Source: Rebecca billardiae RCC1528 (taxonomy: Eukaryota; Haptophyta). From it: DNA of 64,000 nt. The notes under the pieces were generated by a model. The model saw only the letters and a program-made list of their open reading frames with translations. It searched no databases and was not told the origin of the DNA. Position numbers and translations under genes: made by a program. The stretch spans positions 1 through 64,000 of the forward strand of contig OZ251237.1 in NCBI GenBank assembly GCA_965240325.2. The letters run 5' to 3'. Below, piece after piece: positions 49,179-60,250 of this stretch. How positions within the stretch are numbered: position 1 is the stretch's first letter; each line of letters starts with the position of its first letter.

Positions 49179-51350
49179 TCACTGCACGCGCTGGCGCTTG
49201 GCCGACGAGAGCTGCGTGGCCATGTCCACGGCCAGTGCCTCCAACAGCTCACACGCCTCCGCCGGGTCGTCGCGCTTGAACGCCGACCACTGCTCCTGCT
49301 TCACGATCACAGCGATCTGCTCCTTCGCCAGCTTGCGCACGCTCTGCACCACACGCGCGCACCCGCCCGCCGCCTTGGCGTGCCGCAGCAGGTCGAGGCA
49401 GTTGTCCACGTCCAGCCCGGCGAGCAGCACGTCCTCGCACCGCTGCACGACGCCGAGCAGCACGTCGCCCTCCGCACGAGCGCGCGTGCCCTCCGAGTCT
49501 TCAGCGGGTGGCGGCTGCAGCTTGCTCGCCAGCCGCAGCAGCTCGAGCAGCACTGACGGCTCGGTCGGCAGCGGCGCCACGCCCGCCGAGTGCAGCTGGC
49601 GCAGCAGCGCCTCGTGCGCCGCCGAGCTGAAGTCCGGGTCGGCGTCCACCTCGCGCTGGCTGCCCTCAGACAGGCTGCCGCACAGCTGGCGCGCGTAGTA
49701 CTGCGAGTGCTGCGCCAGCAGCAGCCGGCTCGCGCCCAGCTCGGTGCCGTCCGCGCACCGCAGCACCACGTCGTGCTGCCGCGAGGGCTCGCCCACCGCG
49801 TCGCCCAGCGAGCACAGCCGCGCGTGCGCGCCGCGCAGCTCCGCATCGCTGTCGGTCAGTCGCACGTGCGTCTCGCCCGCAGAGGCTAGCGCACGCCGAC
49901 GCACATCCACGCTGCCGCACAGCAGAACCTCGAGGGCGCCCAGCGCGTGCTGCCGAGCCTCGCGAGCGCTCGCGCCGCCGTCGGCATCGCCCTCCACAGC
50001 AGCGCAGCTGTGCACCAGGCCTTGCAGCGCGCTGACCAGACCGGGAGTGCCGGCGATGGCATCGCGCTGCATGGTGCATTGGGTGACGATGGTGCGCACG
50101 GTGGCCGCGGCATGCGCTGCGTTGTGGCGTGATGCGGCCGAGCCGTCACGCACGCGCAGCAGCGGCACGAGAGCGTCGCACCCGCCGTCAGCAATGAGCG
50201 CGGCGCGGCACCGCTTACTCGCTTCCGTGCAGCGGCGGATGGCGGTGGCTGCGCTGCGGACCACGTCGACGTTGGCCGAGGGCAGCAGCGACGCGAGCTC
50301 TGGAATGGCGCCCGCCTCCGCAATCTGTGCGCACAGTGCGGAGCCAGAGGCGAGCCAGCTCAGCGCACGTGTTGCTTCAAGGTGCACGCCCTCATTGGCC
50401 GAGCTCAGCAGCGGCACGAGCGCCGGGATGGCGCCGGCCTCGGCGATCGGCGTGCGCAGCGCATCCGTATGGCCGAGCCAGCTGAGCTCGATGGCAGCCT
50501 GGCGCTGCACGTCCTCGTTGGCTGAGACCAGCAGCGTCACGAGCGCAGGAATGGCGCCGGCCTCGGCAATCTGCGTGCGCAGCGCGTCGGTCTGGCCGAG
50601 CCAGGTGAGCGCGACTGCCGCCTCGCGCTGCACGGCCTCGTCGGCCGACCCCAGCAGCGACACGAGCGCCGGGATGGCGCCGGCGTCAGCGATCGGTGCG
50701 CGCAGCGCGTCAGCGCGGCCGAGCCAGTGCAGCGCGACTACTGCGTGACAATGCACGCCCTCGTCGGCAGAGCTCAGCAGCGACACTAGCGCCGGGATGG
50801 CCCCGGCCTCAGCGATCTGTGTGCGCAGCGCTTCCGTAGGGCAGAGCCACTTGAGAGCAATCGCCGCCTCGCGCTGCAGGTCCTCGTCGGCCGATTGCAG
50901 CAGCGTCACGAGCGCCGCAATGGCGTTAGTCTCGGCGATCTGCGAGCGCAGCGCGTCGGCACGGCAGAGCCAGCCGAGAGCCGCTGCCGCCTCGCGCTGC
51001 ACGGCCTCGTCGGCCGACCCCAGCAGCGACACGAGCGCAAGGATGGCGCCAGCGTCCGCGAGCGCACCGCGCAGGTCCTTGTGCACCGCGAGGCTCGTCA
51101 CGGCGTGCGCCGCGGCGATGTGCACGTCGGCAGCGCGATCCGGCGCCAGGAGGCGCACCAGCTCCGGCAGCGCCTGTGCGCGAATGATCGCGCCCGCGTC
51201 GATGTCCTTCTCGGCGCACGCGCCAAAGGGCTCGAGCGCCGCGACCAGTTTGCGCGTCTTCTGCTTCTTGGCGCGCAGTACCTTGACCAGCTTGGCGATC
51301 GCCTCGTGGCGAAGGGGCGTTGTTGGCGAGCAAAACGTCTCGTCCGTCAT
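49179..51350 (-). CDS. ARM-repeat / BTB protein, paralog 2
   Basis: The protein has 723 residues with the same design as its tandem neighbour, but about nine ARM repeats instead of seven. The 85-residue length difference equals two repeats. The BTB domain and BACK-like tail (YYARQLCGSLSEGSQREVDA) are nearly identical to paralog 1. The start at 51350 (MTDETFCSPTTPLRHEAIAK) is collinear with paralog 1. The open frame continues to 51623, but that part is antisense to topoisomerase II and lacks family likeness. It is divergent from topoisomerase II with 193 bp between ATGs. Likely a CUL3 ligase adaptor by family. Confidence 0.87.
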   Translation of the reverse strand: MTDETFCSPTTPLRHEAIAKLVKVLRAKKQKTRKLVAALEPFGACAEKDIDAGAIIRAQALPELVRLLAPDRAADVHIAAAHAVTSLAVHKDLRGALADAGAILALVSLLGSADEAVQREAAAALGWLCRADALRSQIAETNAIAALVTLLQSADEDLQREAAIALKWLCPTEALRTQIAEAGAIPALVSLLSSADEGVHCHAVVALHWLGRADALRAPIADAGAIPALVSLLGSADEAVQREAAVALTWLGQTDALRTQIAEAGAIPALVTLLVSANEDVQRQAAIELSWLGHTDALRTPIAEAGAIPALVPLLSSANEGVHLEATRALSWLASGSALCAQIAEAGAIPELASLLPSANVDVVRSAATAIRRCTEASKRCRAALIADGGCDALVPLLRVRDGSAASRHNAAHAAATVRTIVTQCTMQRDAIAGTPGLVSALQGLVHSCAAVEGDADGGASAREARQHALGALEVLLCGSVDVRRRALASAGETHVRLTDSDAELRGAHARLCSLGDAVGEPSRQHDVVLRCADGTELGASRLLLAQHSQYYARQLCGSLSEGSQREVDADPDFSSAAHEALLRQLHSAGVAPLPTEPSVLLELLRLASKLQPPPAEDSEGTRARAEGDVLLGVVQRCEDVLLAGLDVDNCLDLLRHAKAAGGCARVVQSVRKLAKEQIAVIVKQEQWSAFKRDDPAEACELLEALAVDMATQLSSAKRQRVQ

Positions 51351-51543
51351 GACGCTTGGTGTCGTGGTCCTCGCGGCGGCGGCGGCGGCGGCGAAGCAGT
51401 ACTCCGTGAGACCGTTGACCACTTTCTTCAGGAGTGCCGCCCCCGCAGCGGCACCGGACCACACTGGCGGAGATCTCCGGACACCCTTCGTCCCGGCTCG
51501 AAGGGCTACTGGTCGCCCCGGCCGTGCCCAACGCGCGAACGGC
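51351..51543. promoter_or_regulatory. Shared divergent promoter region (ARM-BTB 2 / topoisomerase II)
   Basis: This is 193 bp between the two ATGs. It includes a GCC/GGC repeat close to the BTB gene. No defined motif; called from arrangement. Confidence 0.4.
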
Positions 51544-54500
51544 ATGCCGAGCTTGCTGGAGCTCGGGTTTGCCAAGGCGGGCGCCGAGCCGCCGGCGGCG
51601 CGCGCGCCGAAGAAGCGCGTCATCGACGACGACGACGATTATGACGACGATGAGGCGAGTGGGATGCCGACCGCGACGAAGCGCCCCGCCGTCGTGGACT
51701 TGGCCGCCGCCGACGACGAGGGTGGCGGCGGCAGCGGCGGCGGCGCGCGCGCGCGCAACGGCGGCGGCCCCGGCTCGAGCGCGCGGCCCTCCCGCGCCGC
51801 GAGGCCGTCCAAGTCGTACGTCGACCCGGGCAGCGACGACGAGGACGACGATGAGGAGGACGAGTCGCCCAGCCCGGAGAGCGACAGCGACGGCTCCGAC
51901 TACGAGGAGCACGCAGGCAAGCCGCCCGCAGCGAAGCGGGCGAAAGTGAACGGCGGGGCCAAGCCGGCGGCCGCGCCGAAGCCCAAGGCGGCGCCGGCCA
52001 AGCAGCCCGCCAAGCCGAGCGCGGCCAAGGCGGCCAAGCCCAAGCCCAAGGCTGGCGGCGCCGCCGCCGCGGCGCCGCCGAGCACGCCCGCGCCGAGCGG
52101 CGGCGCCGGCGGCGCAGCGACGGCCGCCTCGCCCGGCAGCGGCACGAAGAAGCTGAGCAAGAAGTACCAGAAGCTCAGCCAGCGCGAGCACGTGCTCCAG
52201 CGGCCGGACACGTACATCGGCGCCGTCTCGCGCGCGCCGCGCAAGGTGTGGGTGATCGACGAGGGCGGCACCTCGATCCGGCTCGACGAGATCGACGTCT
52301 CGCCCGGCTTCCTCAAGATCGTCGACGAGGTGCTGGTGAACGCGATCGACCAGTCGTTCGTCGACGACCAGGTCCGCGCGATCAAGGTGAGCGTCGACGA
52401 GGCGAAGGGCGAGATCACCGTCTTCAACTCGGGGCGCGGCATCCCGGTCGCCATGCACGAGCAGCACAAGGTGTACATCCCCTCGCTCATCTTCGGCGAG
52501 TTCCTCTCGGGCGAGAACTTTGACGACACGAAGATCCGGTGCGCGCGCGCGCGCGGCTTTGGCGCGAGGGGGGCGCGTGGCGCCGCCGCCGCGCGCGCGC
52601 GCCGGCGCCGGGCGTGGGCTGGTCTGTCGGGCTCACGCGCGGCGCGTGCGCTCGGCATGCGCGCGCGCGCGCGCGCGCTCGCGCTCGCGCTCGCGCTCGC
52701 AGCTTCGTCGGCGGGCGCAACGGCATCGGCGCGAAGGCGGCGAACGTGTACTCGCGCAGCTTCTCGGTGGAGGTGCTCGACCCGAAGGGCAAGAAGAAGT
52801 TCAAGCAGACCTGGCGCGACAACATGAGCAAGCACGACGAGCCGCGCATCGGCAGCGCGGCCGACAGCGCCAAGGGGTACGTGCAGATCAAGTTCCGGCC
52901 GGACTTTGCGCGCTTCGGCATGGACGGCATCGACGCGCCGACGCTGGCGATGCTGCGCTCGCGCGTGTACGACGCGGCGGCGTGCACCAAGCCGAACGTG
53001 CGCGTCTCGTTCAACGGCAAGCCCATCGACATCTCGCGCTTCACCGACTACGCCGACCTCGTGCTCGGCAAGAAGGACGAGCGGCCGCGCGCGTACGAGA
53101 AGCTGCTCGACGCGGACGGCTTGACCGTGCGCGCCGAGATCATCGTGGCGCACTCGACGTCGGGCTCGATGCAGGCGGTGGGCTTCGTCAACGGGATCCG
53201 CTGCTCGCAGGGCGTGCACGTCGACGCGATCGCCAACGAGCTCGCCAAGCAGATCGCCGAGCGGCTCGCGAGCGGCAAGAACAAGGACCTCAAGATCAAG
53301 CCGTCGACCGTGAAGAACAACCTCGCGCTCGTGTGCCGCTTCCTCATCAACAACCCGAGCTTCGACTCGCAGACGAAGGAGCGGCTCAACTCGCCGATGC
53401 GCGAGTGGGGCTTCAAGCTCGCGCTCTCGCCCAAGTTCGTCAAGGACGTCGAGAAGACCGGCGTCGCCGACGCGGTGCTCGCCTTCTCCGACCTCAAGGA
53501 GCGGCAGGGGCTCTCAAAGGAGTCGAGCGTGCGGCGCGGCGGCGGGCGCGTGATGGTGGAGAAGCTCGACGACGCGCTGAACGCGGGGAAGCCGGGCTCG
53601 AACTGCACGCTGCTGCTCACCGAGGGCGACTCGGCCAAGGCGCTCGCCGTCGCCGGCGTCTCCGTCGTCGGCCGCGCCAACTACGGCATCTTCCCGCTGC
53701 GCGGCAAGCCGCTCAACACGCGCAAGGTGTCGGTCAAGAAGCTCAAGGAGAACGCGGAGATCGGCCACCTGATGAAGATCATCGGGCTCGAGTACGGCAA
53801 GACGTACGCGACGCAGCAGGCGCTCAGCACGCTGCGGTGCGTGCGTGCGCGCGCCGCCGCCGTGGAGGGCCGCGCCGCCGCGCCGCCCGCGCCGCGCGCG
53901 CGCGCTCAGCCGCGCCACCGCCACGCCGCCGCTGCCCCGCGGCCGCGCGGCCGCGCCGCGGCCGCGCGCGCACGCCGGCAGGTACAAGTCGATCACGATC
54001 TTCTCGGACCAGGACCTGGACGGCCACCACATCGCCGGGCTGATCATCAACCTGGTGCACTCGCAGTGGCCCTCGATCCTGCAGCTGCGCCCGGACTTCA
54101 TCAAGCGCTTCGCAACGCCCATCATCAAGGTGTGCCGCACCCGCACCCGTCGACCGCGCCCGCGCCGCCGCAGCGCCGCGCCGCGCCGCGCCGCGCCGCG
54201 CGGCGCCGCGCGAGCCGGACGGTTGGCTGCCCGCTCACGCGCGGCGGCGCCCGCGGCGCGCGCGCGCGCGCGCGTGCGGGCGCGCAGGTGAGCAAGGCGG
54301 GCGGCGAGCAGGGCTTCTTCACCACGCAGGAGTTCCGCGAGTGGGAGGACGCGCAGCGCGCCGTGGGCGGGCTCACCGGGTACAAGGTCAAGTACCTCAA
54401 GGGCCTCGGCTCGTCCAACAACCTCGACGCGAAGAAGTACTTCTCAAACGTGCGCGCGGCCGCGCGCGCGCGCGGAGAGCGGCGCCCGCCCCCGCCGCGC

Positions 54501-56590
54501 CGCGCCGCCGCTGAGCCGATCCGAGCCGCGCCCGCCCCCAACCAACGCGCCCCGTCCGCGGCGCCGCGCACGCGCTCTTGCAGCTGGACGAGCACGTGGT
54601 CGTGCTGCGCCGCTCGGGGACGACGTGCGACGAGGCGATCATCACGGCGTTCGACCCGGACAAGGCGGACGCGCGCAAGACCTGGCTGAAGCAGCGGTAC
54701 GACCCGGACTCGTACATCGACTACGGCGTGCCCGAGGTGCCGATGTCCGACTTCTTCGACAAGGAGTTCATCCACTTCTCCGTGTACGACAACGCGCGCT
54801 CGATCCCGTCCATCCTCGACGGCTTCAAGCCGACGCAGCGCAAGGTGATGCACGTCTTCCTCAAGCGCAAGCTGCGGCACGACGTGAAGGTGAGCCAGAT
54901 CGGCGGCGGCATCGCCGAGGCGACGGGGTACCACCACGGCGAGACCTCGCTCGTCGAGACGATCGTCGGGATGGCGCAGGAGCACGTGGGCACCAACAAC
55001 ATCAACCTGCTCAAGCCGGAGGGGCAGTTTGGCTCGAGGCTCGCCAAGCCGTCGGTGCACGCGCAGCCGCGGTACATCTTCACCTCGCTCGAGCCGATCT
55101 CGGGGCTCATCTTCCGCGCGGAGGACGAGGCGCTCCTCAAGCTCAAGGTGGAGGAGGGCCAGACGATCGAGCCGGAGAACTTTTTGCCCACGCTGCCGCT
55201 CGTGCTCGTGAACGGCGCCGCGGGGATCGGCACGGGCTGGATGACCGACGTGCCGTGCTACCACCCCTTGCAGCTGATCGAGGCGCTCGAGGGGCTGCTG
55301 GACGCGGCGGCGGCGGGCACGCTCGCGCCGGTGGGCGCGGAGGAGGACGAGGCGGCGGACGCGCTGTGGTCCGAGCTCGTCGCCGCGGACGGCGCCGCTC
55401 CCAAGCCCGCCGACGCGCCCGCCGCCTCGGCGATGGACGTGGACGGCTTCGACGACGACGTCGACCTCGACCTGACGAGGGAGGACGACGGGCGGGAGGG
55501 CGCGGGGCCGGGCAGCGCGGCGGCGGGGGCGGAGGCGGGCGCGCCGGGCGCGGCGCCGGGCGCGCGCGCCGCGGGCGGCCTCGTGCCGTGGTACGACGGC
55601 TTCCGCGGGCGCATCGTCGCGGAGGGCTCGGAGGGCAAGACGTTCACCGCGCACGGCGAGTGGAGCGTGCGGCGCGCGGACGCGGGCGCGGACGACGTGG
55701 ACACGGTGGAGATCACCGAGCTGCCGGTCGGCCGGTGGACCGACGACTTCGTCGCCGAGCTCATGCGCAAGCACGTGATCGGCGCGGAGAAGGCGGCGAA
55801 GGAGGCGTTCGTCAAGTCGTTTGACAACCTCTCGACCGAGTCGCGCGTGCACATCGTGCTGCACTGCGAGCCCGCGCTGCTGCGCGCGACGCTCGACGCG
55901 CCGGGCGGGCTGGCGAAGGCGCTCAAGCTGACGACGCCGCTGCGCACGACCAACATGTTCCTCTTCGACGAGACGCGCCGGCTGCGCCGCTTCCGCTCCC
56001 CCGAGCACATCCTGCGCCACTTCTTCGAGTGGCGCCGGCCGTGGTACGCCGCGCGCCACCGCCACCTCGACGCGCAGCTCAGCGCGCGCATCGAGCTGCT
56101 CGCCAACCAGGCGGCGTTCATCGACAAGATGAGCGACGGCTCGCTGCAGCTGCACGGCAAGCCGAGGCCGCAGATCGAGGCCGAGCTCGAGGCGGCGGGG
56201 CTCAAGCGGCTGGGCAAGGACGGCGCCGCTGACGCTGCCGACGGGCCAGCCGACGCGCCGGCCGACGCGCCGGCCGGCGCCAAGGCCGCCAAGCCGCCGT
56301 CGTTCGACTACCTGCTGCACATGCAGTTTGTGTCGCTCACGCGCGACAAGTGCGAGCAGCTGCGCGCCGAGATCGCCGCGTCCGAGGCCAAGCTCGCCGA
56401 GCTGCGCGCGCGCACGCCGCTCGACCTCTGGCGCGCCGACCTTGCCGAGCTCCGAGACGCGTACACCGAGTTCGCCGCCACGCGCGCCAAACGCAGCGCT
56501 GCGTACGACAAGCTCAAGGCGGAGGGCGGGCTGAAGGGCATCAAGACGAAGAAGAGCGGCACGGCGCGCAAGCGCCCCGCTGCGCACTGA
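51544..56590 (+). CDS. TOP2: DNA topoisomerase II
   Basis: Five exons: 51544-52538, 52703-53836, 53982-54129, 54288-54449 and 54584-56590 (1481 residues). Residues 1-200 are an unusual acidic then Lys/Ala/Pro-rich extension. The GHKL ATPase follows (LQRPDTYIGAV, DEVLVNAIDQS, and GGRNGIGAK formed by the first splice). The TOPRIM metal site is LTEGDSAKAL (about 637) and SDQDLDGHHIAGL (about 719). The winged-helix domain carries the catalytic tyrosine in QPRYIFTSLEP, by my count Tyr977. An acidic insertion of about 90 residues sits near 1058-1148. After the coiled-coil helices only a short basic tail remains, in place of the long C-terminal domain of animals and fungi. Introns are 134-164 bp. 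The enzyme decatenates DNA in replication and mitosis. Confidence 0.95.
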
Positions 56591-58783
56591 GGGCCGGCGG
56601 AGAGCGTGGCCTCGTCCGGGCAGCGCAGCCGTCGGTGGCTAGTCAACGGCAACGTCGCATGTGCATCACTGCACCGCTGATGAGGCACCGGACCGTCCGC
56701 CTAGCTGCTCGGCGTCGGCGTCGGCGCGGTCTCGTCATCATCAGCAGCATAGGTATAGGCAGGCGGTAGGCGCTGCTGTCAGAGTATATATATACCGCGC
56801 CGTCACTTATCACAGTGAACAAAAACGGGATTATCGTTACCGTAACCCGTCCGACACGAGCCGATTTTCGGGGAAATTCTCGCGCGGGTCGCACGAGCGC
56901 ACAGAAGACGCTACGGTGGCCGCGCAGGCGCCTGACGAGTGCCCCGGGCATGGGACTGCAACATCCCACCCAGCCTCCCCATCCCTCCGCCCCTCTCTGC
57001 CTCGCCGGGTTGCACGCGGCTGGCCGGTCACGTAGCTCGTGGTGAGCCATTCGTGAGCGTGGAGCCCTGCTGCTCAGTGCGGCGATGCAGCGAGGCGAAG
57101 CGGCGCGTAAGATGGCGCATCTTACTCCGAATGCAGTCTGCTGCCAGCACAGCCGCCCTCGCCGGAGTGCCTGGTCGTCACCTTCGTTGTGTGCACCTGT
57201 CGCGCGCTGCTGTGAACAAGCGAAGTCTCAGGCCTCCCCGGAGCCATTCAAACACGCTCGTCCTCGACGAGGCGTGCGCGAGGCACCGCGCGAGCGCGGG
57301 AGCGGCCCTTCCTAGCATACTCCTGCACGGCCATCCACCTCGCCACAGCCTGCCATGTCACACTCCTCCCCGCACGCAGTGCTCGCATGCCGCGTGCAAG
57401 TCGGTCGACTGACCTGGTAGGAGGGTGCACAGAAATATTCGACTGCGAGGAGACGGCAGCGAGCCCACGCGCGCGGCGCCGTCCCGCGCTTCATTGTGCT
57501 GTTCTAGACCAGTCGCGCGCCCGCGGCACCGCGCCCGCCATCTCCGCGTCGCGTGCCAGTCCACGCCGCGCGCGTGGCTCTCGACGTGTGCGTCGAGGGC
57601 GTCGTGCGTCCGATTCGTACCCGCATGTATTCAACAAATACGACAAATCGCCGCGCTGGACGGCACTTGGTCGCGCGATGGCATGGTCGCGCTGTGTGAC
57701 GTCGCTCGCCGCAGGAAATTCGGTACGCGACGAGAGCACGGCGCACGCGCACGGCGCGGCGTGGGAGGCGGGGCGGTGGTGTCCTCGAGCCATCCCGCCC
57801 GCGCCGCGGTGCGCCAGCCGCCACCTCGCCGCGCCGTGGCCCATGCCGCGCGGCAGGTGTCGACCAGATCGACCTTGCCGCCCAACAGATTGCCGCACCG
57901 GAAATTCTGTATTTGTTGAATACAGACTTACCCACGTGCCCGCGATGCGGCGGCGCCCGTGGCGGCGGCGAGGCGCGGCGGCGGCGGCGCGGGCAGCCTG
58001 ACGGGCCAGATAGGGCGCGCCAGGTCGGGGCGATCGTGATGGGATGGTTCCATACGCATCAGTGCGTACTCCTGTGCATCTCAAGAGCGCGCTGGGCGCC
58101 CTCTCTCGCGCCTATGCCCATCCCACGCGGTCTGAGAAGCCTCCCGGTTTGGCCATTGTCGTGCCGTGCTCGGTCGTGGCTGCCCGGCGGGTCGGAGAGG
58201 TCGAGGCGAGCCGGGTCGTTCGCGACGGACGATGCCTATTGGTCATGGCGAGTGCCAGCACGCAGCTCGGGCGCGCGCCCGGCGCCTCCTCGCCGCGCTA
58301 CATCCACACCAAGATCTGGCCCAAAAACAGGCTTCAAGAGCGAAACTCAGTCTGGGAGCTGCTCAGGCCGCTGTGTGCGGTTTGGCGGCGTACAAACTTG
58401 TGGAGCGGGTGCCCACATGGGTTGGGCACAATGCTATAGAACGTTTTTCCGCGAAACACCACTTCCTTGCCTCTCCGCGCGCGTGCCGCGCGGCCCCCGT
58501 GAAGTCATCTTAACAGCTCACGTGTGGCCGCCCGTGGGGCGAGGGTGGGCGAGGAGGGGCGGGCGAGGGTGACGCCGCCCCGGGGAACCGCCTTGGCAAG
58601 CCGGCCGACGCCTCGCAGCCCCCCTCGCGGCACACATGCGCGCATGCCCGCCGCTCGGAGCGCGCCATCGATTCGAATGGGCGTGCTCACAACCGACCAT
58701 GCTCAAACGGCTTCGGCCCGATCTTTCTCCACTGTGATTATATTACTCACGACTGCTATAGCGCAGCGGCGGACGAAGTCTAG
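56591..58783. other. 2.2-kb intergenic region with a MITE-like insert
   Basis: No ORF on either strand was recognised, although several of 100-200 codons exist by composition. It carries the 299-bp MITE-like unit at 57626-57924. It lies between the convergent 3' ends of topoisomerase II and the carrier gene. Confidence 0.4.
57626..57924. mobile_element. MITE-like unit with 16-bp terminal inverted repeats
   Basis: TGTATTCAACAAATAC at 57626-57641 recurs exactly as its reverse complement at 57909-57924. The 299-bp interval has no ORF of interest. The ends are AT-rich, the interior is GC-rich. No certain target duplication was seen, so insertion is inferred from the repeats alone. Confidence 0.5.
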
Positions 58784-60250
58784 CTAGTAGCTAGACTGCC
58801 TGCTCGGATGAGCTTCGTCGCCGTACAGCGCGCTCAGGCAGAGCAGGATGACAGAGATCCACAGCACGAGCGCGGGCAGCGCGAGCACGTTCATCACGAG
58901 CAGCATCTTGCCCGTCAGCCGCTCCGCGGGCTGCGCATACATGATGACGATGAGCGAGAGCTGCGCCGCCGCCGGCGGCGCTGCCTCGAGCATGAGCACC
59001 GCGGTGACGCGCGGCAGCCTCGGCAGCACGCCCACGCTCGTGAGCCAGAAGATCACGGGGATGGAGGCGAGCGGCACAACCAGCAGCCGCAGCACGGCGG
59101 CTGTTGCGACCAGCCGGGTGTGCGAGGCCTCGGAGGGGCCTGGGTCGGCAGGCGCGGCGGCGGGTGGCCCCACGTCGAGCCTGGGGACGACGCCCGTGAG
59201 CTCACCCGCCGCCGGCGCGCCCGCTGCCGGCGCGTCCGCCGCCGGCGCGGAGGCCGGCGCGCGCTTCCTGTCGCCGAGCGAGGCGCCGAGCGAGACGAGC
59301 AACAACGGAATCATTCCGCCAGCAAGCTGCTGCAGCGCGGACCACACAGTCGCGCCGAAAGGCGACGAGGGCTCGAGCGCCTCGGGGGGCACGGTCATCG
59401 CCAGAAGCACGCCCACGGCCGACGCCCACAGCGTTGGCGGGGTATACCGCACCAGCTGCAGCGCTCGAGCCGCGGCTGCAGACAGGCGTGCGCGCGCGGA
59501 CGAGCTCGAGACGGGCGGTGCGCGCGCGGACGAGCTCGAGACGCGCGTCTCCGTGCCAGCGCGCGCCGCGCGGCTGAACATGATCGGCGCGAGGCCCCAC
59601 TGCATCGGGTTGAAGAGGATCACGTATATGGCCACAAAACCGCTCACGTCCGCCACGCACTGGCGCCGCGCCGCCTCGTCCGGCGCGCCGAGCAGGCGCG
59701 CCGACGAGTCAATCGTGCACAGCGATTCGAGCAGCGGGATCGGCAGCGCGGCTGAGTTCGGGAATGCGACCGCGAGGAGCAGCACGGCCTCCTCGAAGCG
59801 CGACTCTGTGACGCGTGCCTGCTCGTCGGCGCCTGCTAGTCGGCCGTGCGCCCTCCGCACGGCCCGCAGCACCCCGATCACGCCCGCCGAGCACAGCGCG
59901 CCGAGGCCGATGTGCCAGAACGCGCCGAGCGGGAAGATGCCGAGCGCAACCAGCTCCGCGCTCGACTTGCCGATGATGGCGTACGTCACGCCGACGCAGA
60001 AGAAGGCAGGTTGCAGGGCGTAGGCCGTCAAGAGCGCGAACGCGCTGCGCTGTGCCCGGCCGACCCACCCCAACCACCCGAAGAAGATGCCGACCCCGAT
60101 CAGCAGGAGCGCCTTGCTCACGCTCGCACCTGCCGCGTACGCGACGGCGGCGAGGTCCTCGGCCGAGAAAGCGGCGGACATGTGCAGAGCGGCGTACAAT
60201 GTAGAGCCAGCGGCGAGGCAGCTCAGCGCGCGTGATGCGTGCAGCTGCAC
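58784..60250 (-). CDS. Auxin-efflux-carrier-family membrane protein (PIN/PILS-like)
   Basis: The protein has 488 residues. Two bundles of about five membrane helices are separated by a poorly conserved, Ala/Pro-rich cytosolic loop at about 335-385. The N-terminal bundle has SKALLLIGVGIFFGWLGWVG, YALQPAFFCVGVTYAIIG and the typical FPNSAALPIPLLESLC. The C-terminal bundle has QLAGGMIPLLLVSLGASLGD, LRLLVVPLASIPVIFWL and LEAAPPAAAQLSLIVIMYAQ. This is the PF03547 membrane transport family; the closest layout is PILS (PIN-LIKES), which in plants acts at the ER. The substrate in algae is not established. The ATG at 60250 is used; 60181 is a good alternative. Confidence 0.85.
   Translation of the reverse strand: MQLHASRALSCLAAGSTLYAALHMSAAFSAEDLAAVAYAAGASVSKALLLIGVGIFFGWLGWVGRAQRSAFALLTAYALQPAFFCVGVTYAIIGKSSAELVALGIFPLGAFWHIGLGALCSAGVIGVLRAVRRAHGRLAGADEQARVTESRFEEAVLLLAVAFPNSAALPIPLLESLCTIDSSARLLGAPDEAARRQCVADVSGFVAIYVILFNPMQWGLAPIMFSRAARAGTETRVSSSSARAPPVSSSSARARLSAAAARALQLVRYTPPTLWASAVGVLLAMTVPPEALEPSSPFGATVWSALQQLAGGMIPLLLVSLGASLGDRKRAPASAPAADAPAAGAPAAGELTGVVPRLDVGPPAAAPADPGPSEASHTRLVATAAVLRLLVVPLASIPVIFWLTSVGVLPRLPRVTAVLMLEAAPPAAAQLSLIVIMYAQPAERLTGKMLLVMNVLALPALVLWISVILLCLSALYGDEAHPSRQSSY

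Noticed and set aside
51351-51623. Upstream extension of ARM-BTB paralog 2
   Set aside because: It is antisense to the start of topoisomerase II and is not collinear with paralog 1.
57900-58572. ORFs of 115-219 codons between topoisomerase II and the carrier gene
   Set aside because: Overlapping frames on the same strand compete, none has a recognisable domain, and codon composition looks random for this GC content.
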